Below are positions 38,427 through 46,695 of a stretch of 64,000 nt of DNA, one piece after another. Position 1 is the stretch's first letter. Every line of letters begins with the position of its first letter. Source of the stretch: Pseudomonas frederiksbergensis (GTDB lineage: Bacteria; Pseudomonadota; Gammaproteobacteria; Pseudomonadales; Pseudomonadaceae); the NCBI RefSeq assembly GCF_001874645.1, contig NZ_CP017886.1, forward strand, positions 3,348,001-3,412,000, in the 5' to 3' direction. The notes below the pieces were generated by a model. It did no database searches, was not told the DNA's origin, and saw only the letters and a program-made list of their open reading frames with translations. Both the position numbers and the translations under genes were made by a program.

Positions 38427-38528
38427 GTAGCAGCTGCCGAGCCTGCGAGGCTGCGTTGCGGTCCGCAGGACCGCCCTAGGGGGCCGCTTCGCAGCCCAAC
38501 GCAGCCTCGCAGGCTCGGCAGCTGCTAC
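38427..38528. repeat. 102-bp palindromic repeat (GTAGCAGCTGCCGAG family)
   Basis: Intact copy of the palindrome seen at 15256-15355. Here the arms read GTAGCAGCTGCCGAGCCTGC and GCAGGCTCGGCAGCTGCTAC, so the stretch after CCGAG differs from the first copy but still pairs perfectly. It lies between the dipeptidase and the DUF5943 gene. Confidence 0.9.
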
Positions 38529-38565
38529 ATATCGCCTCAATACATCGAATTCTGGAGTTTTATTC

Positions 38566-39096
38566 ATGGCCAAGATCGCCCCGCAATTGCCAATCGAAGT
38601 CGACAGCGAAACCGGTGTCTGGACCTCTGACGCCCTGCCGATGCTGTACGTGCCGCGTCATTTCTTCGTCAACAACCACATGGGCATCGAGGAAGTGCTG
38701 GGCGCCGAGGCCTACGCCGAAATTCTCTACAAGGCCGGCTACAAATCCGCCTGGCACTGGTGTGAAAAGGAAGCTGAATGCCATGGCCTGGAAGGCGTTG
38801 CGGTGTTCGAGCACTACATGAAGCGCTTGTCGCAACGCGGCTGGGGCCTGTTCAAGATCCAGGACATCGACCTCGACAAAGGCACCGCCAGCGTCAAGCT
38901 CGAGCACTCGGCGTTCGTCTACGTCTACGGCAAGGTCGGACGCAAGGTCGACTACATGTTCACCGGTTGGTTTGCCGGTGCCATGGACCAGATTCTGCAA
39001 GCGCGCGGCAGCCAGATTCGCACCGTCGCCGAACAGGTTTACGGTGGCTCCGAAGAAGGCCACGACGACGGCTTGTTCACCGTCAAGCCGTTGTAA
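38566..39096 (+). CDS. DUF5943 protein, dimethylglycine gene cluster
   Basis: A 176-residue soluble protein (MAKIAPQLPIEVDSETGVWTS) that always seems to precede dgcA in pseudomonads. The fold looks like the V4R (4-vinyl reductase-like) small-molecule binding domain, with WCEKEAECHGLEGVAVFEHYM and YVYGKVGRKVDYMFTGWFAGAMDQIL. It lies 15 bases before dgcA and is presumably co-transcribed. It could bind a demethylation intermediate or help assemble DgcAB; this is inference. Confidence 0.8.
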   Translation: MAKIAPQLPIEVDSETGVWTSDALPMLYVPRHFFVNNHMGIEEVLGAEAYAEILYKAGYKSAWHWCEKEAECHGLEGVAVFEHYMKRLSQRGWGLFKIQDIDLDKGTASVKLEHSAFVYVYGKVGRKVDYMFTGWFAGAMDQILQARGSQIRTVAEQVYGGSEEGHDDGLFTVKPL

Positions 39097-39111
39097 GTCG
39101 AGGATCCTGCC

Positions 39112-41172
39112 ATGGCTTTCGAAGCAATGTTCCAGCCGATTCAAATCGGCAAACTGACCATCCGCAACCGCGTGCTCAGCACCGCGCACGCCGAGGTTTA
39201 CGCCACCGACGGCGGGATGACCACCGATCGGTACGTGAAGTACTACGAAGAGAAAGCCAAGGGCGGGATCGGCCTGGCGATTTGCGGCGGCTCCTCCAGC
39301 GTGGCCATCGACAGCCCGCAAGGCTGGTGGAAGTCGGTCAACCTGGCCGATGACCGGATCATTCCGCACTTCCAGAACCTGGCCGATGCCATGCACAAGC
39401 ATGGCGCCAAGATCATGATTCAGATTACCCACATGGGCCGTCGTTCGCGTTGGGACGGCGAGCATTGGCCGACCCTGCTGTCGCCGTCGGGCATCCGTGA
39501 ACCGGTGCACCGCGCGACCTGCAAAACCATCGAGCCGGAAGAAATCTGGCGGGTGATCGGCAACTACGCCAGCGCAGCCGCACGTGCCAAGGCCGGTGGC
39601 CTGGACGGCGTTGAGCTGTCGGCCGTGCACCAGCACATGATCGACCAGTTCTGGAGCCCGCGCGTCAACAAGCGTACCGACGAATGGGGCGGCAGCTTCG
39701 AGAACCGCATGCGTTTCGGCCTGGAAGTGATCAAGGCTGTGCGCAAGGAAGTCGGTCCGGACTTCTGCGTCGGCATCCGTATCTGCGGTGACGAATTCCA
39801 CCCTGATGGCCTGAGCCATGAGGACATGAAGCAGATTGCCAAGTACTACGACGACACCGGCATGATCGACTTCATCGGCGTCGTGGGCTCGGGGTGCGAT
39901 ACCCACAACACCCTGGCCAACGTTATCCCCAACATGAGTTATCCACCGGAGCCGTTCCTGCACTTGGCGGCCGGTATCAAGGAAGTGGTCAAGGCCCCGG
40001 TGTTGCACGCGCAGAACATCAAGGACCCGAACCAGGCCACGCGTATTCTGGAAGGCGGTTACGTCGACATGGTCGGCATGACCCGCGCCCACATCGCCGA
40101 CCCGCACCTGATTGCCAAGATCAAAATGGGCCAGGTCGACCAGATCAAACAATGCGTCGGTGCCAACTACTGCATCGACCGTCAGTACCAGGGGCTGGAT
40201 GTACTGTGCATCCAGAACGCCGCGACCTCCCGTGAATACATGGGCGTGCCGCACATCATCGAAAAATCGACCGGTGTGAAACGCAAAGTCGTGGTGGTCG
40301 GTGCCGGCCCTGCCGGGATGGAAGCCGCACGTGTAGCGGCCGAACGTGGCCACGACGTGACCCTGTTCGAGAAGAAAGAATTCATTGGCGGGCAGATCAC
40401 GACCGCCTCGAAAGCCCCGCAACGGGACCAGATCGCCGGTATCACCCGTTGGTTCCAGCTGGAACTGGCACGTTTGAAAGTCGACCTGCGCCTGGGCGTT
40501 GCGGCGGATGCGGCGACCATTCTCGACCTGCGTCCGGATGTGGTGGTACTGGCTGTCGGCGGTCATCCGTTCCTGGAGCAGAACGAACACTGGGGCGCGG
40601 CGGAAGGCCTGGTGGTCAGCAGTTGGGACATCCTTGACGGCAAGGTGCTGCCTGGCAAGAACGTGCTGGTCTACGACACCATTTGCGAGTTCACCGGGAT
40701 GTCGACGGCAGACTTCCTCGCCGACAAGGGCAGCCAGGTCGAGATCGTCACCGACGACATCAAACCGGGTGTGGCCATCGGCGGTACGTCGTTCCCGACT
40801 TACTACCGCAGCATGTACCCGAAAGAAGTGATCATGACCGGCGACATGATGCTGGAGAAGGTCTACCGCGAAGGCGACAAGCTGGTTGCCGTTCTGGAGA
40901 ACGAATACACCGGTGCCAAAGAGGAGCGGGTGGTCGACCAGGTCGTGGTCGAGAACGGCGTGCGGCCGGACGAAGAAATCTACTACGCGCTGAAGGAAGG
41001 TTCGCGTAACAAAGGCCAGATGGACATCGAAGCCCTGTTCGCGATCAAGCCTCAGCCATCGTTGAGCCAGCCGGGTGACGGCTACTTGCTGTTCCGCATT
41101 GGTGACTGCGTGGCCCAGCGCAACACGCACGCGGCGATCTACGACGCACTGCGGCTGTGCAAGGATTTCTAA
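39112..41172 (+). CDS. dgcA: Dimethylglycine demethylase, flavoprotein subunit
   Basis: A 686-residue Old Yellow Enzyme-like protein. The N-terminal about 350 residues are an FMN TIM barrel (FQPIQIGKLTIRNRVLSTAH, QITHMGRRS, GVELSAVHQHMIDQFWSPRVNKRTDEWGGSFENR). A Cys-rich 4Fe-4S segment follows (CVGANYCIDRQYQGLDVLC), then an FAD/NAD domain with VVVVGAGPAGMEAARVAAERG. This is the trimethylamine dehydrogenase layout. DgcA with DgcB turns dimethylglycine into sarcosine. First of dgcA-dgcB-etfA-etfB. Confidence 0.94.
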   Translation: MAFEAMFQPIQIGKLTIRNRVLSTAHAEVYATDGGMTTDRYVKYYEEKAKGGIGLAICGGSSSVAIDSPQGWWKSVNLADDRIIPHFQNLADAMHKHGAKIMIQITHMGRRSRWDGEHWPTLLSPSGIREPVHRATCKTIEPEEIWRVIGNYASAAARAKAGGLDGVELSAVHQHMIDQFWSPRVNKRTDEWGGSFENRMRFGLEVIKAVRKEVGPDFCVGIRICGDEFHPDGLSHEDMKQIAKYYDDTGMIDFIGVVGSGCDTHNTLANVIPNMSYPPEPFLHLAAGIKEVVKAPVLHAQNIKDPNQATRILEGGYVDMVGMTRAHIADPHLIAKIKMGQVDQIKQCVGANYCIDRQYQGLDVLCIQNAATSREYMGVPHIIEKSTGVKRKVVVVGAGPAGMEAARVAAERGHDVTLFEKKEFIGGQITTASKAPQRDQIAGITRWFQLELARLKVDLRLGVAADAATILDLRPDVVVLAVGGHPFLEQNEHWGAAEGLVVSSWDILDGKVLPGKNVLVYDTICEFTGMSTADFLADKGSQVEIVTDDIKPGVAIGGTSFPTYYRSMYPKEVIMTGDMMLEKVYREGDKLVAVLENEYTGAKEERVVDQVVVENGVRPDEEIYYALKEGSRNKGQMDIEALFAIKPQPSLSQPGDGYLLFRIGDCVAQRNTHAAIYDALRLCKDF

Positions 41173-41188
41173 ACCGGGCTAACCCCCT

Positions 41189-41271
41189 GTAGGAGCTGCC
41201 GCAGGCTGCGATCTTTTGACGTTGCTTTTTAAGATCAAGATCAAAAGATCGCAGCCTGCGGCAGCTCCTAC
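41189..41271. repeat. REP pair
   Basis: Inverted REP copies in the dgcA-dgcB gap, inside the operon. Confidence 0.9.
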
Positions 41272-41312
41272 GCCGACCGCGTTCTCCAAGATGTACTGGC
41301 GGGAGCTTCACC

Positions 41313-43262
41313 ATGTTAAACACCCTTCTTCCCATCCTGCTGTTTGCTGCCCTGGGCCTGGCTGTCCTGGGCGCGTTGCGGCGGGTGGCTATGTGGCGCC
41401 GGGGCCGTGCGTCCAAGGTCGATCTGATCGGCGGCCTGCTGGCCATGCCCAAACGCTACATGGTCGATCTGCACCACGTGGTGGCGCGGGACAAATACAT
41501 CGCCAATACCCACGTCGCCACGGCGGGTGGTGCGGTGGCGTCCATCGTGCTGGCGATTCTGGTTCACGGGTTTGGCCTGCACAACCGCTTCCTCGGTTAT
41601 GCACTGTTGTTGATGACGGCAGTGATGTTCGTCGGCGCGATCTTTGTTTACCTGCGTCGGCGCAACCCGCCGGCCCGTTTATCCAAAGGTCCGTGGATGC
41701 GCCTGCCGAAAAGCTTGCTGGCCTTCTCGGCGTCGTTCTTCCTGGTGACCTTGCCGGTGGCGGGCATCCTTCCGGAAAACTTCGGCGGTTGGCTGTTGGC
41801 GGCGATCCTCGGTGTTGGCGTGCTGTGGGGCGTCTCTGAATTGTTCTTCGGCATGACCTGGGGCGGGCCGATGAAGCACGCCTTCGCCGGTGCCTTGCAC
41901 CTGGCCTGGCACCGTCGCGCCGAACGTTTTGGTGGTGGTCGTTCTACGGGTCTTAAACCGCTTGACCTGAACGACCCGCAAGCCCCCTTGGGCGTGGAAA
42001 AGCCCAAGGATTTTACCTGGAACCAACTGCTGGGCTTTGACGCCTGCGTGCAGTGCGGTAAATGCGAAGCCGCGTGCCCGGCATTCGCCGCGGGTCAGCC
42101 GCTGAACCCGAAAAAACTGATTCAGGACATGGTCGTCGGCCTGGCCGGTGGCACCGACGCCAAGTTCGCGGGCAGTCCTTATCCAGGTAAGGCCATCGGT
42201 GAACACGCCGGCAATCCGCATCAGCCGATCGTCAACGGTCTGGTCGACGCTGAAACCCTCTGGTCTTGCACCACCTGCCGCGCGTGCGTTGAAGAATGCC
42301 CGATGATGATCGAGCACGTTGACGCCATCGTCGACATGCGCCGTCACCTGACCCTGGAGAAAGGCGCGACGCCGAACAAGGGCGCCGAAGTCCTGGAAAA
42401 CCTGATTGCCACCGACAACCCGGGCGGTTTCGCGCCGGGCGGGCGGATGAACTGGGCGGCGGACCTGAACCTGACGCTGCTCAGCGAGAAGAAATCCACC
42501 GACGTGCTGTTCTGGGTGGGCGACGGTGCTTTCGACATGCGCAACCAGCGCACCTTGCGCGCCTTCGTCAAAGTGCTGAAAGCCGCGAAAGTCGACTTTG
42601 CCGTGCTCGGCCTTGAAGAGCGTGACAGCGGCGATGTGGCCCGCCGTCTGGGCGACGAAGCGACCTTCCAGCTGTTGGCCAAACGCAACATCCAGACCCT
42701 GGCCAAGTACAGCTTCAACCGCATCGTCACCTGCGATCCGCACAGTTTTCACGTGCTGAAGAACGAATACGGTGCCTTCGATGGCAACTACCGGGTGCAG
42801 CACCACAGCACCTACATGGCGGAAATCATCGACGCTGGCGCACTCAATCTGGGTCAGCACAAAGGCAACAGCGTGACGTATCACGACCCGTGCTACCTCG
42901 GCCGTTACAACGGCGAATACGAGGCGCCGCGTCAGGTGCTGCGTGCGTTGGGGATCGAGGTCAAGGAAATGCAACGTTCCGGTTTCCGCTCGCGCTGCTG
43001 CGGCGGTGGCGGCGGTGCGCCGATCACCGACATTCCGGGCAAGCAACGGATCCCCGACATGCGCATGGACGACATCCGCGAAACCGGTGCCGAACTGGTG
43101 GCCGTGGGTTGTCCACAGTGCACCGCGATGCTCGAAGGCGTGGTCGAACCACGGCCGCTGATCAAGGACATCGCCGAACTGGTGGCCGATGCGTTGCTCG
43201 AAGACGCGGCACCGAACAAGTCGCCGGCACCGACTAAACGTCAACCTGCGGAGGCCCACTGA
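41313..43262 (+). CDS. dgcB: Dimethylglycine demethylase, iron-sulfur membrane subunit
   Basis: A 649-residue protein. About five N-terminal transmembrane helices (residues 1-190) precede two 4Fe-4S motifs (DACVQCGKCEAACP and WSCTTCRACVEECP) and a C-terminal pair of CCG domains (YHDPCYLGRYN and RSRCCGGGGGAP). The layout is that of electron-transferring oxidoreductases that pass electrons from a flavoprotein to the quinone pool. It should carry electrons from DgcA. The stop shares one base with the next start. Confidence 0.93.
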   Translation: MLNTLLPILLFAALGLAVLGALRRVAMWRRGRASKVDLIGGLLAMPKRYMVDLHHVVARDKYIANTHVATAGGAVASIVLAILVHGFGLHNRFLGYALLLMTAVMFVGAIFVYLRRRNPPARLSKGPWMRLPKSLLAFSASFFLVTLPVAGILPENFGGWLLAAILGVGVLWGVSELFFGMTWGGPMKHAFAGALHLAWHRRAERFGGGRSTGLKPLDLNDPQAPLGVEKPKDFTWNQLLGFDACVQCGKCEAACPAFAAGQPLNPKKLIQDMVVGLAGGTDAKFAGSPYPGKAIGEHAGNPHQPIVNGLVDAETLWSCTTCRACVEECPMMIEHVDAIVDMRRHLTLEKGATPNKGAEVLENLIATDNPGGFAPGGRMNWAADLNLTLLSEKKSTDVLFWVGDGAFDMRNQRTLRAFVKVLKAAKVDFAVLGLEERDSGDVARRLGDEATFQLLAKRNIQTLAKYSFNRIVTCDPHSFHVLKNEYGAFDGNYRVQHHSTYMAEIIDAGALNLGQHKGNSVTYHDPCYLGRYNGEYEAPRQVLRALGIEVKEMQRSGFRSRCCGGGGGAPITDIPGKQRIPDMRMDDIRETGAELVAVGCPQCTAMLEGVVEPRPLIKDIAELVADALLEDAAPNKSPAPTKRQPAEAH

Positions 43263-44482
43263 TGAGCGACATTATCCGCCGCGATCCGCGCGCTGAATGG
43301 ATCGCCCGCAACCGTCTGCATCCGCTGCACGCCGCCATGCAGCCGGTGGAACACAGCTGGATGGGTCCCAACGGGATCATTCGCAAGAATCCCCACGGCA
43401 TCGGATTCATCGGCCCCAATGGCATCAAGCGGATTGATCGCAGTGGTGCGCAGCAGGGTGGGGCGACCAAGCGTACGGCGGCGGTTGAAGTGCAATTGCC
43501 GCTGCATCAGGTGGTACAACCAGCGTTCTACATCAGCGTGGTGCCGGACATGGTCGGCGGTCGTTTGAGCAGTCACGACCGCGACCTGCTGGGCCTGGCT
43601 CATCAGCTTGCGGGTAGAGAGGGTGCGGTGCTGGCGGTGGTCTTTGGCGAACACAAGGAAAACGCGTTCGCCACCGCGGGCGTCGACCGCTTGCTGGTGC
43701 TCGATGGCGAAGCATTCAACGGTTATGCACCGGAACAACGGGTGCAGGGGCTGCGGGCTGTGGATAACCAGTTCAATCCACGCCACTGGCTGCTGCCGGA
43801 CAGCCGCAGCGGTGGCGGTGAACTGGGTCGGCGCTTTGCCGCCGCACTCGGTGAGCGCCCGGCCACGCGGGTCTGGCAGGTCAAGGATCAAGAATGCATC
43901 GGCCGCGCCGGTGCCGGTCTGCAAGACCTGTCGCGCCCGGTCGCACGCTTGATTCTGGCGGCGGTGGAATGCGCCGAGCCGGTCAGTGAAACCCGTCACG
44001 AAGCGTTGCCGGTGGAGTTATCCACAGCGATTGTGCGCAGCCTGTCGCGGATCGAGGACCTCGGCGCGGTGGCGGTCGATCCGGCCGCGATTCCGATGGC
44101 CGAGGCCGAGTTCATTTTCTCGGGCGGCAACGGGGTCAAGGACTGGAATCTTTTCCACAGGACGGCGGTGGCTTTGGGCGCTACCGAAGGTGCATCGCGG
44201 GTCGCGGTGGACGACGGTTTCATGGCCCGCGACCGTCAGGTCGGCGCCAGCGGCACCTGGGTTACGGCGCGGGTCTACGTGGCGGTGGGGATTTCCGGGG
44301 CGATCCAGCACCTGCAAGGCATCGGTGCCTGCGACAAGGTGGTGGCAATCAACCTCGACCCGGGTTGCGACATGATCAAGCGCGCCGACCTGTCGGTGAT
44401 TGGTGAAAGCGCGGAGATTCTTCAGGCCTTGATCGCGGCGGTAGAGGCTTACCGCAACGACGCCAAGCGCGATGCGGCTTAA
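43262..44482 (+). CDS. Electron-transfer flavoprotein alpha-like subunit
   Basis: A 406-residue ETF-alpha. The C-terminal FAD domain is clear (FSGGNGVKDWNLFHRTAVALGATEGASRVAVDDGFM, QVGASGTWVTARVYVAVGISGAIQHL and VVAINLDPGCDMIKRADLSVIGE). The N-terminal about 90 residues are extra compared with ordinary ETF-alpha (about 310 residues), as in the P. aeruginosa gene at this site. It is coupled to dgcB by a one-base overlap and to the ETF-beta-like gene, so it is probably a dedicated electron acceptor for dimethylglycine or sarcosine oxidation. Confidence 0.88.
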   Translation: MSDIIRRDPRAEWIARNRLHPLHAAMQPVEHSWMGPNGIIRKNPHGIGFIGPNGIKRIDRSGAQQGGATKRTAAVEVQLPLHQVVQPAFYISVVPDMVGGRLSSHDRDLLGLAHQLAGREGAVLAVVFGEHKENAFATAGVDRLLVLDGEAFNGYAPEQRVQGLRAVDNQFNPRHWLLPDSRSGGGELGRRFAAALGERPATRVWQVKDQECIGRAGAGLQDLSRPVARLILAAVECAEPVSETRHEALPVELSTAIVRSLSRIEDLGAVAVDPAAIPMAEAEFIFSGGNGVKDWNLFHRTAVALGATEGASRVAVDDGFMARDRQVGASGTWVTARVYVAVGISGAIQHLQGIGACDKVVAINLDPGCDMIKRADLSVIGESAEILQALIAAVEAYRNDAKRDAA

Positions 44483-44497
44483 GAGAAGGAAAGGGTT

Positions 44498-45268
44498 ATG
44501 AGTACGAATGTCATCAGCCTGGTGTCCATCGGCGCCCACCCGACCTCGGGCCGGCCACGCCGCGCCGAACAGGATGCGCGGGCGGTTGAACTCGGTCTGC
44601 AACTGGCAGGCGGTAACCTGCAAGTGCTGCACGCCGGTGACGTCGAGGAGCCCGCGCTGCGCGCTTATCTGGGCATGGGCCTGGAACAGCTGCACGTGCT
44701 CGAGCAACCCCAAGGCGCCGATGCGCTGCCAGCATTGACCGCTTATTTGCGCGATGCCGGGGCGCAGGTGGTGCTGACCGGCAGTCAGGCGGAAACCGGT
44801 GAAGGCTCGGGCATGTTGCCGTTCCTGCTGGCGGAAAGCCTCGGCTGGCCGCTGGTGGTCGGGCTGGCGCAGGTCGAGTCCATCGACGGCCATTCGGCCC
44901 TGGTGCTGCAAGCCTTGCCCCGTGGCCAGCGTCGACGCTTGAAAGTGCGCCTGCCGTTTCTCGCCACGGTGGATAACGCGGCGCCCAAGCCTCGGCAAAG
45001 CGCTTTCGGTCCGGCCCGTCGCGGAGTGCTGCAGGTGGAAGACGTTGAGATTATCGACGATGAACTGCTCGCGGTTGCGACGTTGCAGCCGGCCAAGCCA
45101 CGACCAAAACGCCTGAAGGTGATCAAGGCCAAGAGCGGCGCCGACCGGATGAAAGCCGCCACGGCCAAGGCCAGCGGTGGCGGTGGGCAGGTGCTCAAAG
45201 GGCTGAGTGCCGAGGCCGGTGCAGAGGTGATTCTCAAGTTGCTGATTGAAGAAGGCGTGGTTCGCTAA
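44498..45268 (+). CDS. Electron-transfer flavoprotein beta-like subunit
   Basis: A 256-residue ETF-beta with the AMP-binding region VVLTGSQAETGEGSGMLPFLLAESLGWPLVVGLAQVES and the C-terminal tail QVLKGLSAEAGAEVILKLLIEEGVV. AAGGAAAGG precedes the ATG at 44498. Partner of the preceding ETF-alpha; last gene of the dgc operon before a compact REP element. Confidence 0.87.
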   Translation: MSTNVISLVSIGAHPTSGRPRRAEQDARAVELGLQLAGGNLQVLHAGDVEEPALRAYLGMGLEQLHVLEQPQGADALPALTAYLRDAGAQVVLTGSQAETGEGSGMLPFLLAESLGWPLVVGLAQVESIDGHSALVLQALPRGQRRRLKVRLPFLATVDNAAPKPRQSAFGPARRGVLQVEDVEIIDDELLAVATLQPAKPRPKRLKVIKAKSGADRMKAATAKASGGGGQVLKGLSAEAGAEVILKLLIEEGVVR

Positions 45269-45277
45269 CCCTTTTTT

Positions 45278-45310
45278 GTAGGAGCTGCCGCAGCCTGCGG
45301 CAGCTCCTAC
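45278..45310. repeat. Compact REP hairpin
   Basis: GTAGGAGCTGCCGCAG and CTGCGGCAGCTCCTAC meet at the centre with almost no spacer, giving a perfect hairpin of 33 bases after the ETF operon. The preceding six T on the plus strand (45272-45277) make it a possible terminator for transcripts in the other direction only. Confidence 0.85.
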
Positions 45311-45351
45311 ATAAATTTTCGCGAGCAGGTTCGCTCCCGCAAGGAAAAATA

Positions 45352-45918
45352 ATGGCAGTTGAATTTCGTTCGGCCCTGCGCGCGGATGCGCGGGAGATTG
45401 CTCGCTTGTTTCAGATTTCATCAGAAGGTGCCGCGGATTACATCTGGAGCCAACTGGCGCAGCCCGGCCAGGACCTGCTGGATGTCGGTGCCAGTCGCTA
45501 CGCCCGTGAAGATGTGGATTTCTCTTATCAAAACTGCGTGATCGCGCAGACAGAGGGAAAGGTCATCGGCATGCTGCACAGCTACGTGATGCGCTACGAT
45601 CCGCTGGCAGCTCCCGTCACCGATCCGGTCCTGGCGCCGTATGCCAGGATGGAAATCCCCGACACCCTCTATATTTCGAGCCTGGCGCTGCATGAGGGCT
45701 GGCGCAATCAGGGCTTGGGCCAACAATTCCTCGCCTACGCTTACGACCGTGCCAACCAGCTGGGGCTCAACGGCTTGAGCCTGATCGACTATGCGGCGAA
45801 CACCGGCGCCCGTCGGTTTTATGAGCGACATGGCTTCCGTGTCGTCGATACCTGCCCGATCACACCCCACCCGATGATCCGGGTCACGGGTGAAGCCTAT
45901 TTGATGTATCGGCCTTAA
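45352..45918 (+). CDS. GNAT family N-acetyltransferase
   Basis: A 188-residue GNAT protein. The acetyl-CoA loop is in LYISSLALHEGWRNQGLGQQFLAYAYDRA (Gly-rich NQGLGQQ), followed by LIDYAANTGARRFYERHGFRVVDTCP. ATG at 45352 with AAGGA upstream. Substrate unknown. The gene is not obviously part of betaine catabolism, though it is near the dgc operon in this genome. Confidence 0.82.
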   Translation: MAVEFRSALRADAREIARLFQISSEGAADYIWSQLAQPGQDLLDVGASRYAREDVDFSYQNCVIAQTEGKVIGMLHSYVMRYDPLAAPVTDPVLAPYARMEIPDTLYISSLALHEGWRNQGLGQQFLAYAYDRANQLGLNGLSLIDYAANTGARRFYERHGFRVVDTCPITPHPMIRVTGEAYLMYRP

Positions 45919-45950
45919 GGCATCAACCGTTCAAGGGGCGTTCACGCTGC

Positions 45951-46530
45951 GGTTACCCACAATCCCTGTTAGCGCTTCTGTGGATAACATGTTCACCCCT
46001 CGCTACACCCCATGCACATCAAGCCCTGTAAGCCTTTGTACGAAAAACGACCAGCCTAACTCCCCGTTTTTTCGAGCTTTTTCCAGTGGATAAGGGAATC
46101 GCTGGTTCACGACTTGCCCCCAATCTCTGTTGGCGCTTCTGTGGATAAGATGTTCGCTCTCCGCTGTAAGCCATACAGATCGTGGCTTTCAAGCTTCTGA
46201 TCAATAAATAACCAAATACCGGTTTTTACCCTTTTCCGGTCACTCAAACCCGTGAAATATGCAGCCTGGGCGCGGTTTTCCACAAAGCAGGGTAGGTGTT
46301 GTGGAGTTGCCCCCAAAGTCTGTTGGCGCTTCTGTGGATAAGGTGTTCGCGATCCGCTACGAGCCATACAAACCATGGCTTACAGGCTTGTGATCAAAAA
46401 ACGCTCAATCGCTGCCGAAAACCCTTATTCTAGATAAGTCACGGATTTTCTTCAGTTTCTGTGGAAAAGGCTTGTCGAGAATTCACACTTGTCCCCATTT
46501 GCTGTGGGTGGAGGTGTGGATAACTTGTTC
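45951..46530. repeat. Array of four DnaA boxes in 160-190-bp tandem repeats
   Basis: Perfect DnaA boxes TTATCCACA (minus strand) lie at 45979-45987, 46140-46148, 46333-46341 and 46515-46523, all in one direction, spaced 161, 193 and 182 bases. Each belongs to a longer repeat: TGTTGGCGCTTCTGTGGATA precedes the second and third, TGTTCGC follows three of them, and CCATACA...GGCTT follows two. Near-matches (one mismatch) lie at 46085-46093, 46276-46284 (opposite strand) and 46460-46468. The 777-base gap 45919-46695 has no gene. The chromosomal origin is not here, so it may titrate DnaA or be a remnant of an origin-like element. Confidence 0.8.
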
Positions 46531-46604
46531 GCTGAAGGCTGCACGCCACGTTCCTTATAGGCTGGAACGCAATAGATCATATTTCGTACAGTTCTTTAGG
46601 GGGC

Positions 46605-46683
46605 AAAAAAAGATCGCAGCCTGCGGCAGCTCCTACAGGGATCGTGTGATTCCGTAGGAGCTGCCGCAGGCTGCGATCTTTTG
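46605..46683. repeat. REP pair
   Basis: Inverted REP copies just after gbcA on its 3' side, bordering the DnaA-box array. Confidence 0.9.
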
Positions 46684-46695
46684 ATCTTTTGGATC

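Noticed and set aside
38560..41130. Long minus-strand frame of 856 codons opposite dgcA
   Set aside because: It is antisense to dgcA, has no ribosome binding site or recognisable domain, and reflects high-GC third-position bias on the other strand.
46019..46376. Two minus-strand frames with similar peptides (SYPQKRQQ and PYPQKRQQ)
   Set aside because: The similarity comes from the tandem DNA repeat containing the DnaA boxes; there are no ribosome binding sites or codon bias.
45951..46530. DnaA-box array as the chromosomal origin oriC
   Set aside because: No dnaA, dnaN, gyrB or rpmH is near, and there is no clear AT-rich unwinding element; Pseudomonas oriC lies at dnaA.
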